Shown here piece by piece: positions 1-8,017 of a stretch of 29,243 nucleotides of DNA. Source of the DNA: Heyndrickxia sporothermodurans (GTDB taxonomy: Bacteria; Bacillota; Bacilli; Bacillales; Bacillaceae_C); assembly GCF_016785185.1 (NCBI RefSeq), contig NZ_JAEKDY010000039.1, one strand, 5' to 3'. Within the stretch, counting starts at the first letter, position 1. Each line of letters starts with the position of its first letter. The translations under genes and the position numbers were made by a program. The notes under the pieces were generated by a model. The model was given only the letters and a program-made list of their open reading frames with translations. It was not told the DNA's origin and searched no databases.

Positions 1-51
1 GGTAACTTAATTTTATCAGAAGTGGTCCTTATTTTTATTCAAAAAATAATC

Positions 52-96
52 AAAGCCGGTGAAATTTTACTCGTCGTAAAAATTCACCGGCTTTTT
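52..96. terminator. Strong hairpin terminator at left edge
   Basis: The arm starting AAAGCCGGTGAA (52-70) pairs with GTAAA...TTCACCGGCTTT (76-93), 19 bp with one mismatch and a 5-nt loop, followed by TTTTT on the + strand. It lies just beyond the stop of the minus-strand DoxX gene, and the minus strand also has a T-rich run after the stem. It can therefore end both that gene and a + strand gene left of the window. Bases 1-51 show no gene. Confidence 0.8.
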
Positions 97-100
97 CATC

Positions 101-475
101 TCAGAGGTGGGTTTTGTCCCAGCCTCTTTTCATATCTTGTTTGTAAAGAATCGCTAATAGACCCAGCATAATAATGTCCAACCTGGCATTGAACGCAAAG
201 GCAATCAATCCTGTATGCAATATCGGCACTTTTGTTAAAAGGATTGCCGCAATCATAATGGCCATTAACGGAATAGATGCTTGTTTAACCCATTTATTTG
301 CTAAAATAAGGATTCCACAAATAAGTTCTATTATCGCTACTGCATTCATTAGTAAAATTGGGTAAGGCAATCCTAAGCTAGTAAAATAATTCCCCAAATC
401 TTCACTAACTATTTTCATTACTCCAGATGTAATAAAAACATATCCGACTAAATACCGAATGATTTTTGTATGAAT
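101..475 (-). CDS. DoxX-family small membrane protein, probable ATT start
   Basis: A small four-helix membrane protein of about 124 residues. It has the DoxX-type opening RYLVGYVFITSGVMK, then a helix with NAVAIIELICGILILANKW and two more hydrophobic segments. DoxX-like proteins are quinol/redox-associated or of unknown function, so the exact role here is open. The frame runs up to a TTG at 526, but that TTG sits in a TTGACA (521-526) that looks like the -35 box of this gene's own promoter. An ideal AAAGGAGG (490-483) stands 7 nt before ATT at 475-473. No ATG, GTG or TTG lies at that distance, so ATT is the likeliest start. The gene is divergent from the MerR-family regulator. Confidence 0.75.
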   Translation of the reverse strand: MHTKIIRYLVGYVFITSGVMKIVSEDLGNYFTSLGLPYPILLMNAVAIIELICGILILANKWVKQASIPLMAIMIAAILLTKVPILHTGLIAFAFNARLDIIMLGLLAILYKQDMKRGWDKTHL

Positions 476-565
476 GGTAATCCCTCCTTTAATTGAATAT
501 ATGAATAATAGGACAAACCATGTCAAAAAAAATGGGTATTACTTATAAAATCTAATAAAACGTAT

Positions 566-600
566 TTGACATTAACGTTGCGTAAAGGTGTACCTTTACA
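566..600 (+). promoter_or_regulatory. MerR-type 19-bp-spacer promoter/operator of the Mta-like gene
   Basis: TTGACA (566-571) is separated by exactly 19 bp from TACCTT (591-596). This over-long spacer is the hallmark of promoters twisted into shape by MerR-family activators. The spacer contains TTAACGTTGCGTAA, a partial dyad resembling TipA/Mta-type operators, and overlaps a second perfect dyad GTAAAGG-TGTA-CCTTTAC (582-599). Autoregulation by the downstream gene is the natural inference. Confidence 0.7.
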
Positions 601-619
601 TTAAGAGGAGGTGATCAAG

Positions 620-1375
620 TTGGAATATACGGTGCAAAAGCTAGCGAAATTAGCAGGAGTTAGTACAAGAACCCTTCGATATTATGATGAAATCGACATT
701 CTTAAGCCGGCAAGGATGAATTCATCAGGGTATCGAATCTATGGGCAAACTGAGGTTGACAGACTGCAGCAAATTCTATTTTACAGGGAATTAGGTGTTA
801 GTTTAGAAAACATAAAAATGATCATGAACACTCCTGGCTTTGATAGTACAAAGGCACTAAAGGATCATCGTGAGAAACTCCTCGAAAAAAGAAAACAGCT
901 AGATTTATTAATTGAAAATGTAAATAAAACGATTAGCTATAAGGAAGGGAGAAGAAAAATGACGGATCAAGAGAAATTTGAGGGCTTTAAGAAAAAAATG
1001 ATTGAGGAAAATGAAGAAAAATACGGTGATGAAATTCGAAAGAAGTACGGAAATGAAACAATTGACCAATCCAATGCAAAGTTCATGAATATGACTCAAG
1101 ATCAATATGAAAGATTCACAAAACTAGAGAAACAAGTAATAGAAACGTTAGTAGAAGCTTTCGCTACGGGTGATCCATCAAGTGAGCTTGCACAAAAAAC
1201 AGCAGACTTGCATAAACAATGGTTGACCCTTACTTGGAAAGAATACAGCAAAGAAGCCCACGCAGGACTTGCACAAATGTATGTCGATGATGAACGATTT
1301 AAATCATACTATGAAAAGCAACCAGGAATGACCGAATTTTTGAGGGATGCGATTTGCATTTATACTAAGAAGTAA
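620..1375 (+). CDS. mta: MerR-family multidrug-responsive activator, Mta/TipAL-like
   Basis: A 251-residue regulator starting at TTG 620, placed 8 nt after GGAGG (607-611); the GTG at 611 lies inside the ribosome binding site. The N-terminal winged helix (TVQKLAKLAGVSTRTLRYYD, GYRIYG) and the dimerisation coiled coil up to about residue 105 are classic MerR. Residues about 125-247 match the TipAS drug-binding domain, including a C-terminal KEAHAGLAQMYVDDERF segment. In Bacillus subtilis Mta activates efflux genes (bmr, blt) and itself. The 19-bp-spacer promoter directly upstream supports autoactivation. The gene symbol is assigned by similarity; a different TipAS-domain paralogue is possible. 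Confidence 0.85.
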   Translation: MEYTVQKLAKLAGVSTRTLRYYDEIDILKPARMNSSGYRIYGQTEVDRLQQILFYRELGVSLENIKMIMNTPGFDSTKALKDHREKLLEKRKQLDLLIENVNKTISYKEGRRKMTDQEKFEGFKKKMIEENEEKYGDEIRKKYGNETIDQSNAKFMNMTQDQYERFTKLEKQVIETLVEAFATGDPSSELAQKTADLHKQWLTLTWKEYSKEAHAGLAQMYVDDERFKSYYEKQPGMTEFLRDAICIYTKK

Positions 1376-1377
1376 AC

Positions 1378-1411
1378 AAAAAAAGCGATTGGTGCGCCAA
1401 TCGCCTTTTTG
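1378..1411. terminator. Bidirectional terminator between convergent genes
   Basis: GCGATTGG (1385-1392) / CCAATCGC (1397-1404) with a TGCG loop is flanked by an A-run on the left and CTTTTT on the right. It serves the Mta-like gene on + and the small membrane protein on -. Confidence 0.85.
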
Positions 1412-1756
1412 TTATCCATAATATACGAACAGTGCAATGATCATTAAAACAATCGTAACCAATCCCACGGTAAATGGTAAATGGTACCTTAATGGAATTA
1501 ATTTTGACAATGGTCTCCGTTCTTCATCGTTCATTTTACTAAACATTTGCTGAAAACTAGCAAATACAATATCAAAAAATCCTTTATTTATAATGTAGCC
1601 TGTTAAAGCTATTAATATAAGAAGAGCACCGACAACAAAGGAAACATTAATATATGCCAATAAATGAATGGAGTGATAAAAGACCAAAGAAAACAGAAAG
1701 ACAACTATTTGTGAAACAATCACCCATATAACATATTTTTTAACCAATCGAATCAT
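1412..1756 (-). CDS. Small membrane protein, DUF3899-like
   Basis: About 114 residues with an N-terminal hydrophobic pair of helices (YVIWVIVSQIVVFLFSLVF and a following VSFVVGALLILIALTGYII). A cytosolic loop rich in charged residues (MFSKMNDEERRPLSKL) follows, and one more helix ends in VLMIIALFVYYG. This layout resembles the DUF3899 family of uncharacterised Firmicutes membrane proteins; that assignment is from memory. The start is unsure. AAAGGA touches ATG 1756-1754 directly, so the TTG at 1747-1745, 9 nt after that AAAGGA, may be the real start. It is convergent with the Mta-like gene and shares its terminator. Confidence 0.7.
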   Translation of the reverse strand: MIRLVKKYVIWVIVSQIVVFLFSLVFYHSIHLLAYINVSFVVGALLILIALTGYIINKGFFDIVFASFQQMFSKMNDEERRPLSKLIPLRYHLPFTVGLVTIVLMIIALFVYYG

Positions 1757-1799
1757 TCCTTTCAATAAAAGAAATGGAAAAGAGGAGATAAAGATAATG

Positions 1800-2062
1800 A
1801 AAATTATATAGTAAAAAATATAAAAATTAAAACAAAACTTTTGTGAAATAAAATTAAAACTATTTTGATATAAAACAATATTTCGACATTTATAACGATA
1901 TTTCGATTGAAAAGTGTAAAAAATAGAAGATAAATGTAATTTTGCCTATAAATATGTCATAAAAAAGTTAAAAATGTTTTTTAAAATAATGTACAAATCA
2001 GAATAATATTATATAATATTAATAGAAAAGCTTTTTAGAATCTTTTCAATAAAAGAAAAAGG
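1800..2062 (+). promoter_or_regulatory. AT-rich upstream region of opp operon
   Basis: No gene is seen between 1766 and 2072. The stretch is extremely AT-rich. It holds a direct repeat ATATTTCGA at 1878-1886 and 1898-1906 (20 bp apart) and a good -10 box TATAAT at 2012-2017, with no convincing -35 at 16-18 bp. An AAAGGGG ribosome binding site precedes ATG 2073. opp operons in Bacillus are known targets of nutrient regulators such as CodY and ScoC. The repeats only poorly fit the CodY box. Confidence 0.4.
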
Positions 2063-2072
2063 GGACAAGTAA

Positions 2073-3749
2073 ATGAAAAAGTCAAAATTTTATCTATTTA
2101 CTGCCATCGCCCTATCACTTGCATTAGTACTTTCGGCATGTGGTGCGGGAAGCGATAAGAAAAGCTCAAGCAATGGCGATAGCGGGTCAAAAAATGACCA
2201 AGTTCTCAATATGATTGAGACTGCGGAAATCCCAACAGGGGATCCAACATTAGCAACTGACGCAGCAAGTTTCAGTGTATTCGGACAAACATTAGAAGGT
2301 CTTTATACATTAAATGACAAAGATGTTCCAGTACCTGCACTTGCAGAAGGAAAACCTACTATTAGTGAAGACGGTAAAGTTTATACATTTAAAATTCGCA
2401 AAGATGCTAAATGGTCTAATGGTGACCCTGTAACAGCTAAAGACTTTGTTTTCTCTTGGAGAAGAGCAGTAGATCCTAAAACAGGTGCTCAATATGCTTA
2501 CATGTTTGCAGGTGTAGTTAAAAATGCAACTGAAATTATGGGCGGAAAAGCAAAACCTGATCAACTAGGTGTAGAAGCTGTTGATGACAATACATTAAAA
2601 GTTACTCTAGAAAATGCAGTTCCATATCTTGATTCATTACTAGCGTTTGCTACTTTTGCTCCGTTAAATGAAAAATTCGTTACAGAAAAAGGCGATAAAT
2701 TCGGAACAAACAGTGACAACATGCTTTCAAATGGTCCTTTCGAATTAAAAGATTGGGACGGAACAGGCTTAACTTGGAAATATGTGAAAAATGAAAATTA
2801 TTATGATAAAGCAAATGTAAAACTTAAAGAAGTACATGTACAAGTAGCAAAAACACCAAATACAGCGATTAACCTATATAACACAGGTAAAACTGATATT
2901 ACAGCAGCATTAAGTGCAGAATATGCAAAACAATATCAAAACAATAAAGATGCATTAAAAATGGTAGAATCAAGTTCTTGGTATTTGAAATTCAACCAAG
3001 TGCGTAACGGCAAGAAAACACCTTTAGCGAATGAGAATATTCGTAAAGGACTAGCTATGGCATTTGATAAAAAAGCATACACAGATACTATTCTTTCAAA
3101 TGGATCATTCCCAAGCAACGGATTAGTACCTAAAGGTGTGGCAAAGAGTCCTACTGATGGTAAAGACTTCCGTGATGCAAGTGGTGATTTACTAACTACT
3201 GACACAGCAAAAGCAAAAGAATATTGGGAAAAAGGCTTAAAAGAGTTAGGTGTTAAATCTTTAACACTTGAACTTTTAAGTGATGATACAGAAAATGCGA
3301 AGAAGACAAGTGAGTACTTCCAAGATCAATTACAAAAGAATTTACCAGGATTAACACTAAAATTAACGAATGTTCCATTTAAAATCCGTATCCAAAAACA
3401 AGACAAGCAAGATTATGAAATTCAAATGGCTGGATGGGGAGCAGACTATTTAGATGCAATGACATATCTTGATCTATTTGTAACTGATGGTGGAAACAAC
3501 AAAACAGGTTACTCAAATAAAAAATATGATCAATTAATCAATGATGCAAAAGTGAAATATGGAAATGACCTTGAAAAGCGTTGGGAAACATTGCTACAAG
3601 CTGAAAAGATTTTAGTTCAAGAGGATGCAGCAATTGCTCCAATTTATCAAAGAGGTCACTTGAAATTAGTTAAGCCTTATGTGAAAGGTTTTGAAGAACA
3701 CTTATTTGGACCAGATTATACGTTGAAAAATGTAACAATCGAAAAATAA
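2073..3749 (+). CDS. oppA: Oligopeptide ABC transporter substrate-binding lipoprotein OppA
   Basis: A 558-residue extracellular solute-binding protein of family 5 (SBP_bac_5). The signal peptide ends in the lipobox LSAC with lipidated Cys23, followed by a Ser/Gly/Asp-rich linker. The mature domain shows typical OppA segments (GLYTLNDKDVPVPALAEG, WSNGDPVTAKDFVFSWRRAVDP, YLDAMTYLDLFVTDGGNN). Bacterial OppA captures short peptides outside the membrane and delivers them to OppBC. In Bacillus the same permease imports signalling peptides affecting sporulation and competence. It is first in oppA-B-C-D-F and separated from oppB by a stable hairpin, which may give OppA excess over the permease. Close paralogues such as DppE are the main alternative, but the gene order favours Opp. 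Confidence 0.92.
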   Translation: MKKSKFYLFTAIALSLALVLSACGAGSDKKSSSNGDSGSKNDQVLNMIETAEIPTGDPTLATDAASFSVFGQTLEGLYTLNDKDVPVPALAEGKPTISEDGKVYTFKIRKDAKWSNGDPVTAKDFVFSWRRAVDPKTGAQYAYMFAGVVKNATEIMGGKAKPDQLGVEAVDDNTLKVTLENAVPYLDSLLAFATFAPLNEKFVTEKGDKFGTNSDNMLSNGPFELKDWDGTGLTWKYVKNENYYDKANVKLKEVHVQVAKTPNTAINLYNTGKTDITAALSAEYAKQYQNNKDALKMVESSSWYLKFNQVRNGKKTPLANENIRKGLAMAFDKKAYTDTILSNGSFPSNGLVPKGVAKSPTDGKDFRDASGDLLTTDTAKAKEYWEKGLKELGVKSLTLELLSDDTENAKKTSEYFQDQLQKNLPGLTLKLTNVPFKIRIQKQDKQDYEIQMAGWGADYLDAMTYLDLFVTDGGNNKTGYSNKKYDQLINDAKVKYGNDLEKRWETLLQAEKILVQEDAAIAPIYQRGHLKLVKPYVKGFEEHLFGPDYTLKNVTIEK

Positions 3750-3785
3750 GAAGATAGACAATAGGATATATTGAAGGTCTTCCAA

Positions 3786-3827
3786 AAAAGAGAGTATCTT
3801 TTTACAATAAAAGGATTACTCTCTTTT
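3786..3827 (+). terminator. oppA-oppB intercistronic hairpin (partial terminator or RNA stabiliser)
   Basis: AAAAGAGAGTA (3786-3796) pairs perfectly with TACTCTCTTTT (3817-3827), and the loop can add a CTTTT/AAAAG inner stem. It is followed by CCCC rather than a U-tract, so it is more likely a 3'-end stabiliser or leaky terminator than a full stop. No gene is supported between 3750 and 3888. Confidence 0.6.
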
Positions 3828-3888
3828 CCCCTTTATATATCACCATATTTAGAAGATTTTAAATTATTTGGATTAGGAGGTATGCTTG

Positions 3889-4818
3889 ATGGCAAAGTAT
3901 ATTTCAAAAAGAATTGTTTATTTAATTCTTACTTTATTTATTATTTCATCATTTACTTTCTTTTTGATGAAATTTTTGCCGGGTACACCGTTTCGAGCAG
4001 AAGAAAAGCTATCTGACGAACAAAAGATCATCCTTCAAGAAAAGTATGGATTAAATGACCCAATTCCAGTTCAGTATGGAAGATATATGGTAAACATTGT
4101 GAAAGGTGATTTAGGGGTATCATTCCAATTTGATAATCAGCCGGTTACGAAACTGCTCATCAATCGAATGGGACCATCCTTACAGCTAGGCTTTCAAGCG
4201 ATGTTTATCGGAACGATTTTCGGAATATTACTAGGTGTTTTAGCAGCGATGTTTCAAAATACATGGATTGATTATGGTAGTACATTCCTCGCAGTGTTAG
4301 GAAAATCGATCCCATCATTCGTATTTGCTGCACTACTACAATATATCATAGGAGTTAAGTTAGAATGGCTCCCAGTTGCCTCATGGGATAGTTTTGCCTC
4401 ATCTATAATGCCTACTATCGCATTGGCTATTTTCCCAATCGCAACAGCTGCCCGATTCATGAGGACAGAGTTAATTGAAGTATTAAGTTCGGATTATATA
4501 ACATTAGCAAAAGCAAAAGGAAATTCAAAAATGGAAATTTCTTTTAAACATGCTGTCCGAAATGCACTGATTCCGTTAATTACGGTGTTAGGACCGATGG
4601 CGGTTGGTTTAATGACAGGTTCCATGGTTGTTGAACAAATTTTTGCGATACCTGGAATCGGCGAGCAGTTTGTTAAATCAATTCAAACGAATGACTTTCC
4701 AATCATTATGGGAACAACCATTTTCTTTGCATTCTTATTAACAGTAATTATTTTGATTGTTGATATTCTTTACGGAATCATTGATCCGAGAATTCGTGTA
4801 GCGGGAGGGAAAAAATAA
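3889..4818 (+). CDS. oppB: Oligopeptide ABC transporter permease OppB
   Basis: A 309-residue inner-membrane permease. The start is ATG 3889, 8 nt after GGAGG (3876-3880). An N-terminal helix (IVYLILTLFIISSFTFFLMKFLPG) is followed by the periplasmic loop LQEKYGLNDPIPVQYGRYMVNIVKGDLG typical of the DppB/OppB family. The BPD_transp_1 core ends with the EAA coupling motif (TLAKAKGNSKMEISFKHAVRNALIPLITVLG), which contacts the ATPases. It pairs with OppC to form the peptide channel. Its stop overlaps the oppC start by one base (TAATG), indicating translational coupling. Confidence 0.93.
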   Translation: MAKYISKRIVYLILTLFIISSFTFFLMKFLPGTPFRAEEKLSDEQKIILQEKYGLNDPIPVQYGRYMVNIVKGDLGVSFQFDNQPVTKLLINRMGPSLQLGFQAMFIGTIFGILLGVLAAMFQNTWIDYGSTFLAVLGKSIPSFVFAALLQYIIGVKLEWLPVASWDSFASSIMPTIALAIFPIATAARFMRTELIEVLSSDYITLAKAKGNSKMEISFKHAVRNALIPLITVLGPMAVGLMTGSMVVEQIFAIPGIGEQFVKSIQTNDFPIIMGTTIFFAFLLTVIILIVDILYGIIDPRIRVAGGKK

Positions 4819-5837
4819 TGGCTGAAATGTTAGAAAAAATACCTAAAGAAATGTTTGAGCCCGCTCCAGTGAATCCACATGAAAGTGAAGTAATTGCTAA
4901 ACCTCAGCTTTCATTCGCAAAGGATGCCTGGCTCCGTGTACGGAAGAATAAAGGTGCGATTATTAGTTTAGTCCTTTTAGTGTTAATCATTATTATGGCT
5001 ATTATTGGACCACACCTATCACACTTTAGTCCAACTGAACAAAACACATCTCATGCCAACCTGCCTCCTAGAATACCTGGCTTAGAGAAAATTGGAATAT
5101 TTGATGGCAGTCAAAAAATTGGCGGCGTTGAAACCAATATATATAAAGAACAACATATCAAAGAATATTATTGGTTTGGAACAGATGGTCTTGGACGGGA
5201 TTTATTTTCACGGGTGTGGCTTGGAACAAGGGTTTCATTATATATTGCCTTCCTAGCTGCGCTTATCGATATGATAATCGGAGTAACATACGGACTTGTT
5301 TCAGGGTTTAAAGGTGGACAAGTAGATAACGTGATGCAACGTATTTTAGAGGTGCTTTCTGGTATTCCAAATTTAATTGTTGTAATTCTCATGCTGTTAA
5401 TTATGGAACCAGGAATTTTATCAATAACGGTAGCGATGGTTATTACAGGATGGATAGGGATGGCACGGGTCGTCCGTGGACAAGTATTAAAACTAAAAAG
5501 CCAAGAATATGTCATGGCATCGAAAACACTTGGTGCATCAAATAGCAGAATCTTATTTAAACATTTATTACCAAATTTATCAGGGGTTATTATCATCAAT
5601 ACGATGTTTACAATTCCGAGTGCGATATTTTTTGAAGCATTCTTAAGCTTCATTGGGATCGGTTTACAAGCACCTAAAGCATCTTTAGGAACATTGATTG
5701 AGGATGGGTATAAAACATTCCAGTTCTTACCTCACTTAATGATTATTCCGTGTATTGTCATTTGTATTATTTTAGTTGCAAGTAACTTAATCGGAGATGG
5801 ACTACGTGATGCATTTGATCCGAAAATGAGAGATTAA
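4818..5837 (+). CDS. oppC: Oligopeptide ABC transporter permease OppC
   Basis: A 339-residue partner permease. The N-terminal cytosolic segment includes the MFEPAPVNPHESE stretch typical of Bacillus OppC, followed by LRVRKNKGAIISLVLLVLIIIMAIIGPHL as the first membrane helix. The motif HWFGTD-like YYWFGTDGLGRDLFSRVWLGTR and the EAA loop (YVMASKTLGASNSRILFKHLLPNLSG) identify the family. At 339 residues it is somewhat longer than the roughly 300 usual for OppC, because the extracytoplasmic loop before WFGTD carries extra residues (GIFDGSQKIGGVETNIYKEQ). It is the third gene of the operon. Confidence 0.92.
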   Translation: MAEMLEKIPKEMFEPAPVNPHESEVIAKPQLSFAKDAWLRVRKNKGAIISLVLLVLIIIMAIIGPHLSHFSPTEQNTSHANLPPRIPGLEKIGIFDGSQKIGGVETNIYKEQHIKEYYWFGTDGLGRDLFSRVWLGTRVSLYIAFLAALIDMIIGVTYGLVSGFKGGQVDNVMQRILEVLSGIPNLIVVILMLLIMEPGILSITVAMVITGWIGMARVVRGQVLKLKSQEYVMASKTLGASNSRILFKHLLPNLSGVIIINTMFTIPSAIFFEAFLSFIGIGLQAPKASLGTLIEDGYKTFQFLPHLMIIPCIVICIILVASNLIGDGLRDAFDPKMRD

Positions 5838-5854
5838 AGAGCGAGGTGAGAAAC

Positions 5855-6916
5855 ATGAAAAAAATGCTTGAAGTAAAAGATCTTAATATTTCATTTCATA
5901 CGTTCGCTGGTGAAGTTAAAGCGATTCGAGGAGTTAGCTTTGATCTGTATGAAGGTGAAACATTAGCGATTGTTGGGGAATCAGGTTCCGGTAAATCGGT
6001 CACAACAAAATCCATTATGCGATTGTTGCCACCCGGTAACTCCGAAATCAAGTCAGGTCAAATCCTTTTTAATGGAAAGGATATTGCAAAAGCTTCAGAA
6101 AAAGAGATGCAAAAAGTTCGCGGAAAAGATATTTCGATGATCTTCCAAGATCCGATGACTTCACTTAACCCAACGATGACCATCGGAAAGCAAATTATGG
6201 AACCACTGTTGAAACATCAACATTTAGGAAAAGACGAAGCGAGAAAACGCGCAATCAATTTATTAAAACTAGTGGGAATTCCGAAACCAGAATCTCGTAT
6301 GAAACAATACCCTCACCAATTTTCAGGCGGGATGAGACAACGTGTAGTTATTGCGATTGCACTAGCATGTAATCCAAAAGTATTAATCGCTGATGAACCA
6401 ACAACAGCATTAGACGTAACCATTCAAGGTCAAATTTTAGACTTGATGAAAGAACTGCAAAAGAAAGTAGATACTTCTATTATTTTTATTACCCATGATT
6501 TGGGTGTTGTTGCAAATGTTGCCGATCGTGTGGCTGTTATGTATGGTGGAAAAATTGTTGAAGTAGGAACCGTCGATGAAATTTTTTATAATCCTAAACA
6601 TCCATACACTTGGGGATTAATCAGTTCTATGCCAAGTCTTGATGCGAACGATGAAGAATTATTTGTCATTCCAGGAACACCACCGGACTTGCTAAATCCG
6701 CCAAAGGGTGATGCATTCGCTGTTCGTAACCCTTATGCGTTGAAAATAGATTATGAAAAAGAACCGCCAATGTTTAAAATATCTGATACGCATTATGCTG
6801 CAACATGGCTGCTCCACCCGGATGCACCAAAAGTGGAACCACCGGCAGCAGTTCAAATGCGCATGAAGAAATTTAACGCTAATAAAAAGTCAGCTCCTAA
6901 TAAGGAGGCGAAATAA
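5855..6916 (+). CDS. oppD: Oligopeptide ABC transporter ATPase OppD
   Basis: 353 residues; start ATG 5855 after GAGGTGAG (the GTG at 5846 lies inside that ribosome binding site). Walker A GESGSGKS (residues 41-48), the Q-loop, the signature FSGGMRQR, Walker B VLIADEPTTALD and the H-loop THDLG are all intact. The C-terminal oligopeptide_HPY region (IPGTPPDLLNPPKGDAF) is present. It lacks the Cys-rich cluster found in some OppD proteins, as is common in Bacillus. With OppF it forms the heterodimeric motor energising peptide uptake. Confidence 0.93.
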   Translation: MKKMLEVKDLNISFHTFAGEVKAIRGVSFDLYEGETLAIVGESGSGKSVTTKSIMRLLPPGNSEIKSGQILFNGKDIAKASEKEMQKVRGKDISMIFQDPMTSLNPTMTIGKQIMEPLLKHQHLGKDEARKRAINLLKLVGIPKPESRMKQYPHQFSGGMRQRVVIAIALACNPKVLIADEPTTALDVTIQGQILDLMKELQKKVDTSIIFITHDLGVVANVADRVAVMYGGKIVEVGTVDEIFYNPKHPYTWGLISSMPSLDANDEELFVIPGTPPDLLNPPKGDAFAVRNPYALKIDYEKEPPMFKISDTHYAATWLLHPDAPKVEPPAAVQMRMKKFNANKKSAPNKEAK

Positions 6917-6919
6917 AAA

Positions 6920-7846
6920 ATGGCAGAAAAATTATTAGAAATAAAAAATTTAAAGCAGTATTTTAATATGGGATCGTCGAATGAAGTGCGTGCTGTTGAC
7001 GATATTTCCTTCGATATTTATAAAGGAGAAACGCTTGGCCTTGTAGGTGAATCTGGTTGTGGGAAGTCAACAACTGGACGTACGATTATTCGACTTTATG
7101 ATGCAACAGGTGGAGAAGTCCTTTTTAAAGGAGAAAATGTTCATGCGAAGAAGTCAAAAGGACAATTGAAAAAATTCCATCAAAAAATGCAAATGATTTT
7201 TCAGGATCCATATGCGTCACTTAATCCACGTACAAAAGTTGCGGATATCATTGCAGAAGGTATTGACATCCATGGATTAGCCAAATCTCCAAAAGAAAGA
7301 ATGGACATGGTTGCACATCTTCTTGAAACGGTTGGTTTAAATCGCGAGCATGCCAATCGCTATCCACATGAATTTTCCGGTGGGCAAAGACAGAGGATCG
7401 GAATTGCCCGAGCTCTTGCTGTTAATCCTGAATTTATCATTGCGGATGAACCTATTTCGGCATTGGATGTATCCATTCAAGCACAAGTAGTTAATTTAAT
7501 GAAGAAGCTGCAAAAGGAAAAAGGGTTAACTTATTTATTTATCGCCCATGATTTATCAATGGTTAAATATATAAGTGACCGTATCGGGGTTATGTATTTT
7601 GGTAAGCTAGTGGAGTTAGCTCCAGCAGAAGATTTATACAATAATCCCTTACATCCTTATACGCAATCATTGCTTTCAGCTATTCCATTGCCAGATCCGG
7701 ATTATGAACGGACACGTGTACGCCAAACATATGACCCAGCTGTCCATCAATATGAACAAGGCGAAGAAATTAAAATGCGTGAAGTGACACCGGGGCATTT
7801 TGTATATTGCTCTGAGAAAGAATTTAAAAAATATAAAGAGCAGTAA
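6920..7846 (+). CDS. oppF: Oligopeptide ABC transporter ATPase OppF
   Basis: A 308-residue ATPase starting 3 nt after the oppD stop. Its ribosome binding site AAGGAGG (6902-6908) lies within the oppD end. Walker A GESGCGKS (43-50), signature FSGGQRQR, Walker B FIIADEPISALD and H-loop AHDLS are all present. The C-terminal oligopeptide-transporter tail ends with TPGHFVYCSEKEF. It is the last gene of the operon, closed by a strong terminator. Confidence 0.93.
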   Translation: MAEKLLEIKNLKQYFNMGSSNEVRAVDDISFDIYKGETLGLVGESGCGKSTTGRTIIRLYDATGGEVLFKGENVHAKKSKGQLKKFHQKMQMIFQDPYASLNPRTKVADIIAEGIDIHGLAKSPKERMDMVAHLLETVGLNREHANRYPHEFSGGQRQRIGIARALAVNPEFIIADEPISALDVSIQAQVVNLMKKLQKEKGLTYLFIAHDLSMVKYISDRIGVMYFGKLVELAPAEDLYNNPLHPYTQSLLSAIPLPDPDYERTRVRQTYDPAVHQYEQGEEIKMREVTPGHFVYCSEKEFKKYKEQ

Positions 7847-7859
7847 TAGATTTCCTTTG

Positions 7860-7893
7860 GACCAAATCATTTATTGATTTGGTCTTTTGTTAT
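7860..7893 (+). terminator. opp operon terminator
   Basis: GACCAAATCA (7860-7869) pairs perfectly with TGATTTGGTC (7875-7884) across a 5-nt loop, followed by TTTTGTTAT, 13 nt after the oppF stop. Confidence 0.88.
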
Positions 7894-8017
7894 ATTCGGC
7901 GACAGACACGAGTTCCGTTATCTAAATATGTCCTTTAAAAGATTGTATCCTTTATTTTCACCAGATTATCCCGTATCCTAAATATATGAAGTCATATTAA
8001 TTTTAAGAGGGATCAAC

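Noticed and set aside
1878..1910. CodY box upstream of oppA
   Set aside because: Best alignment to AATTTTCWGAAAATT has at least four mismatches.
3771..4016. Open frame between oppA and oppB
   Set aside because: It spans the intercistronic hairpin and overlaps oppB in another frame.
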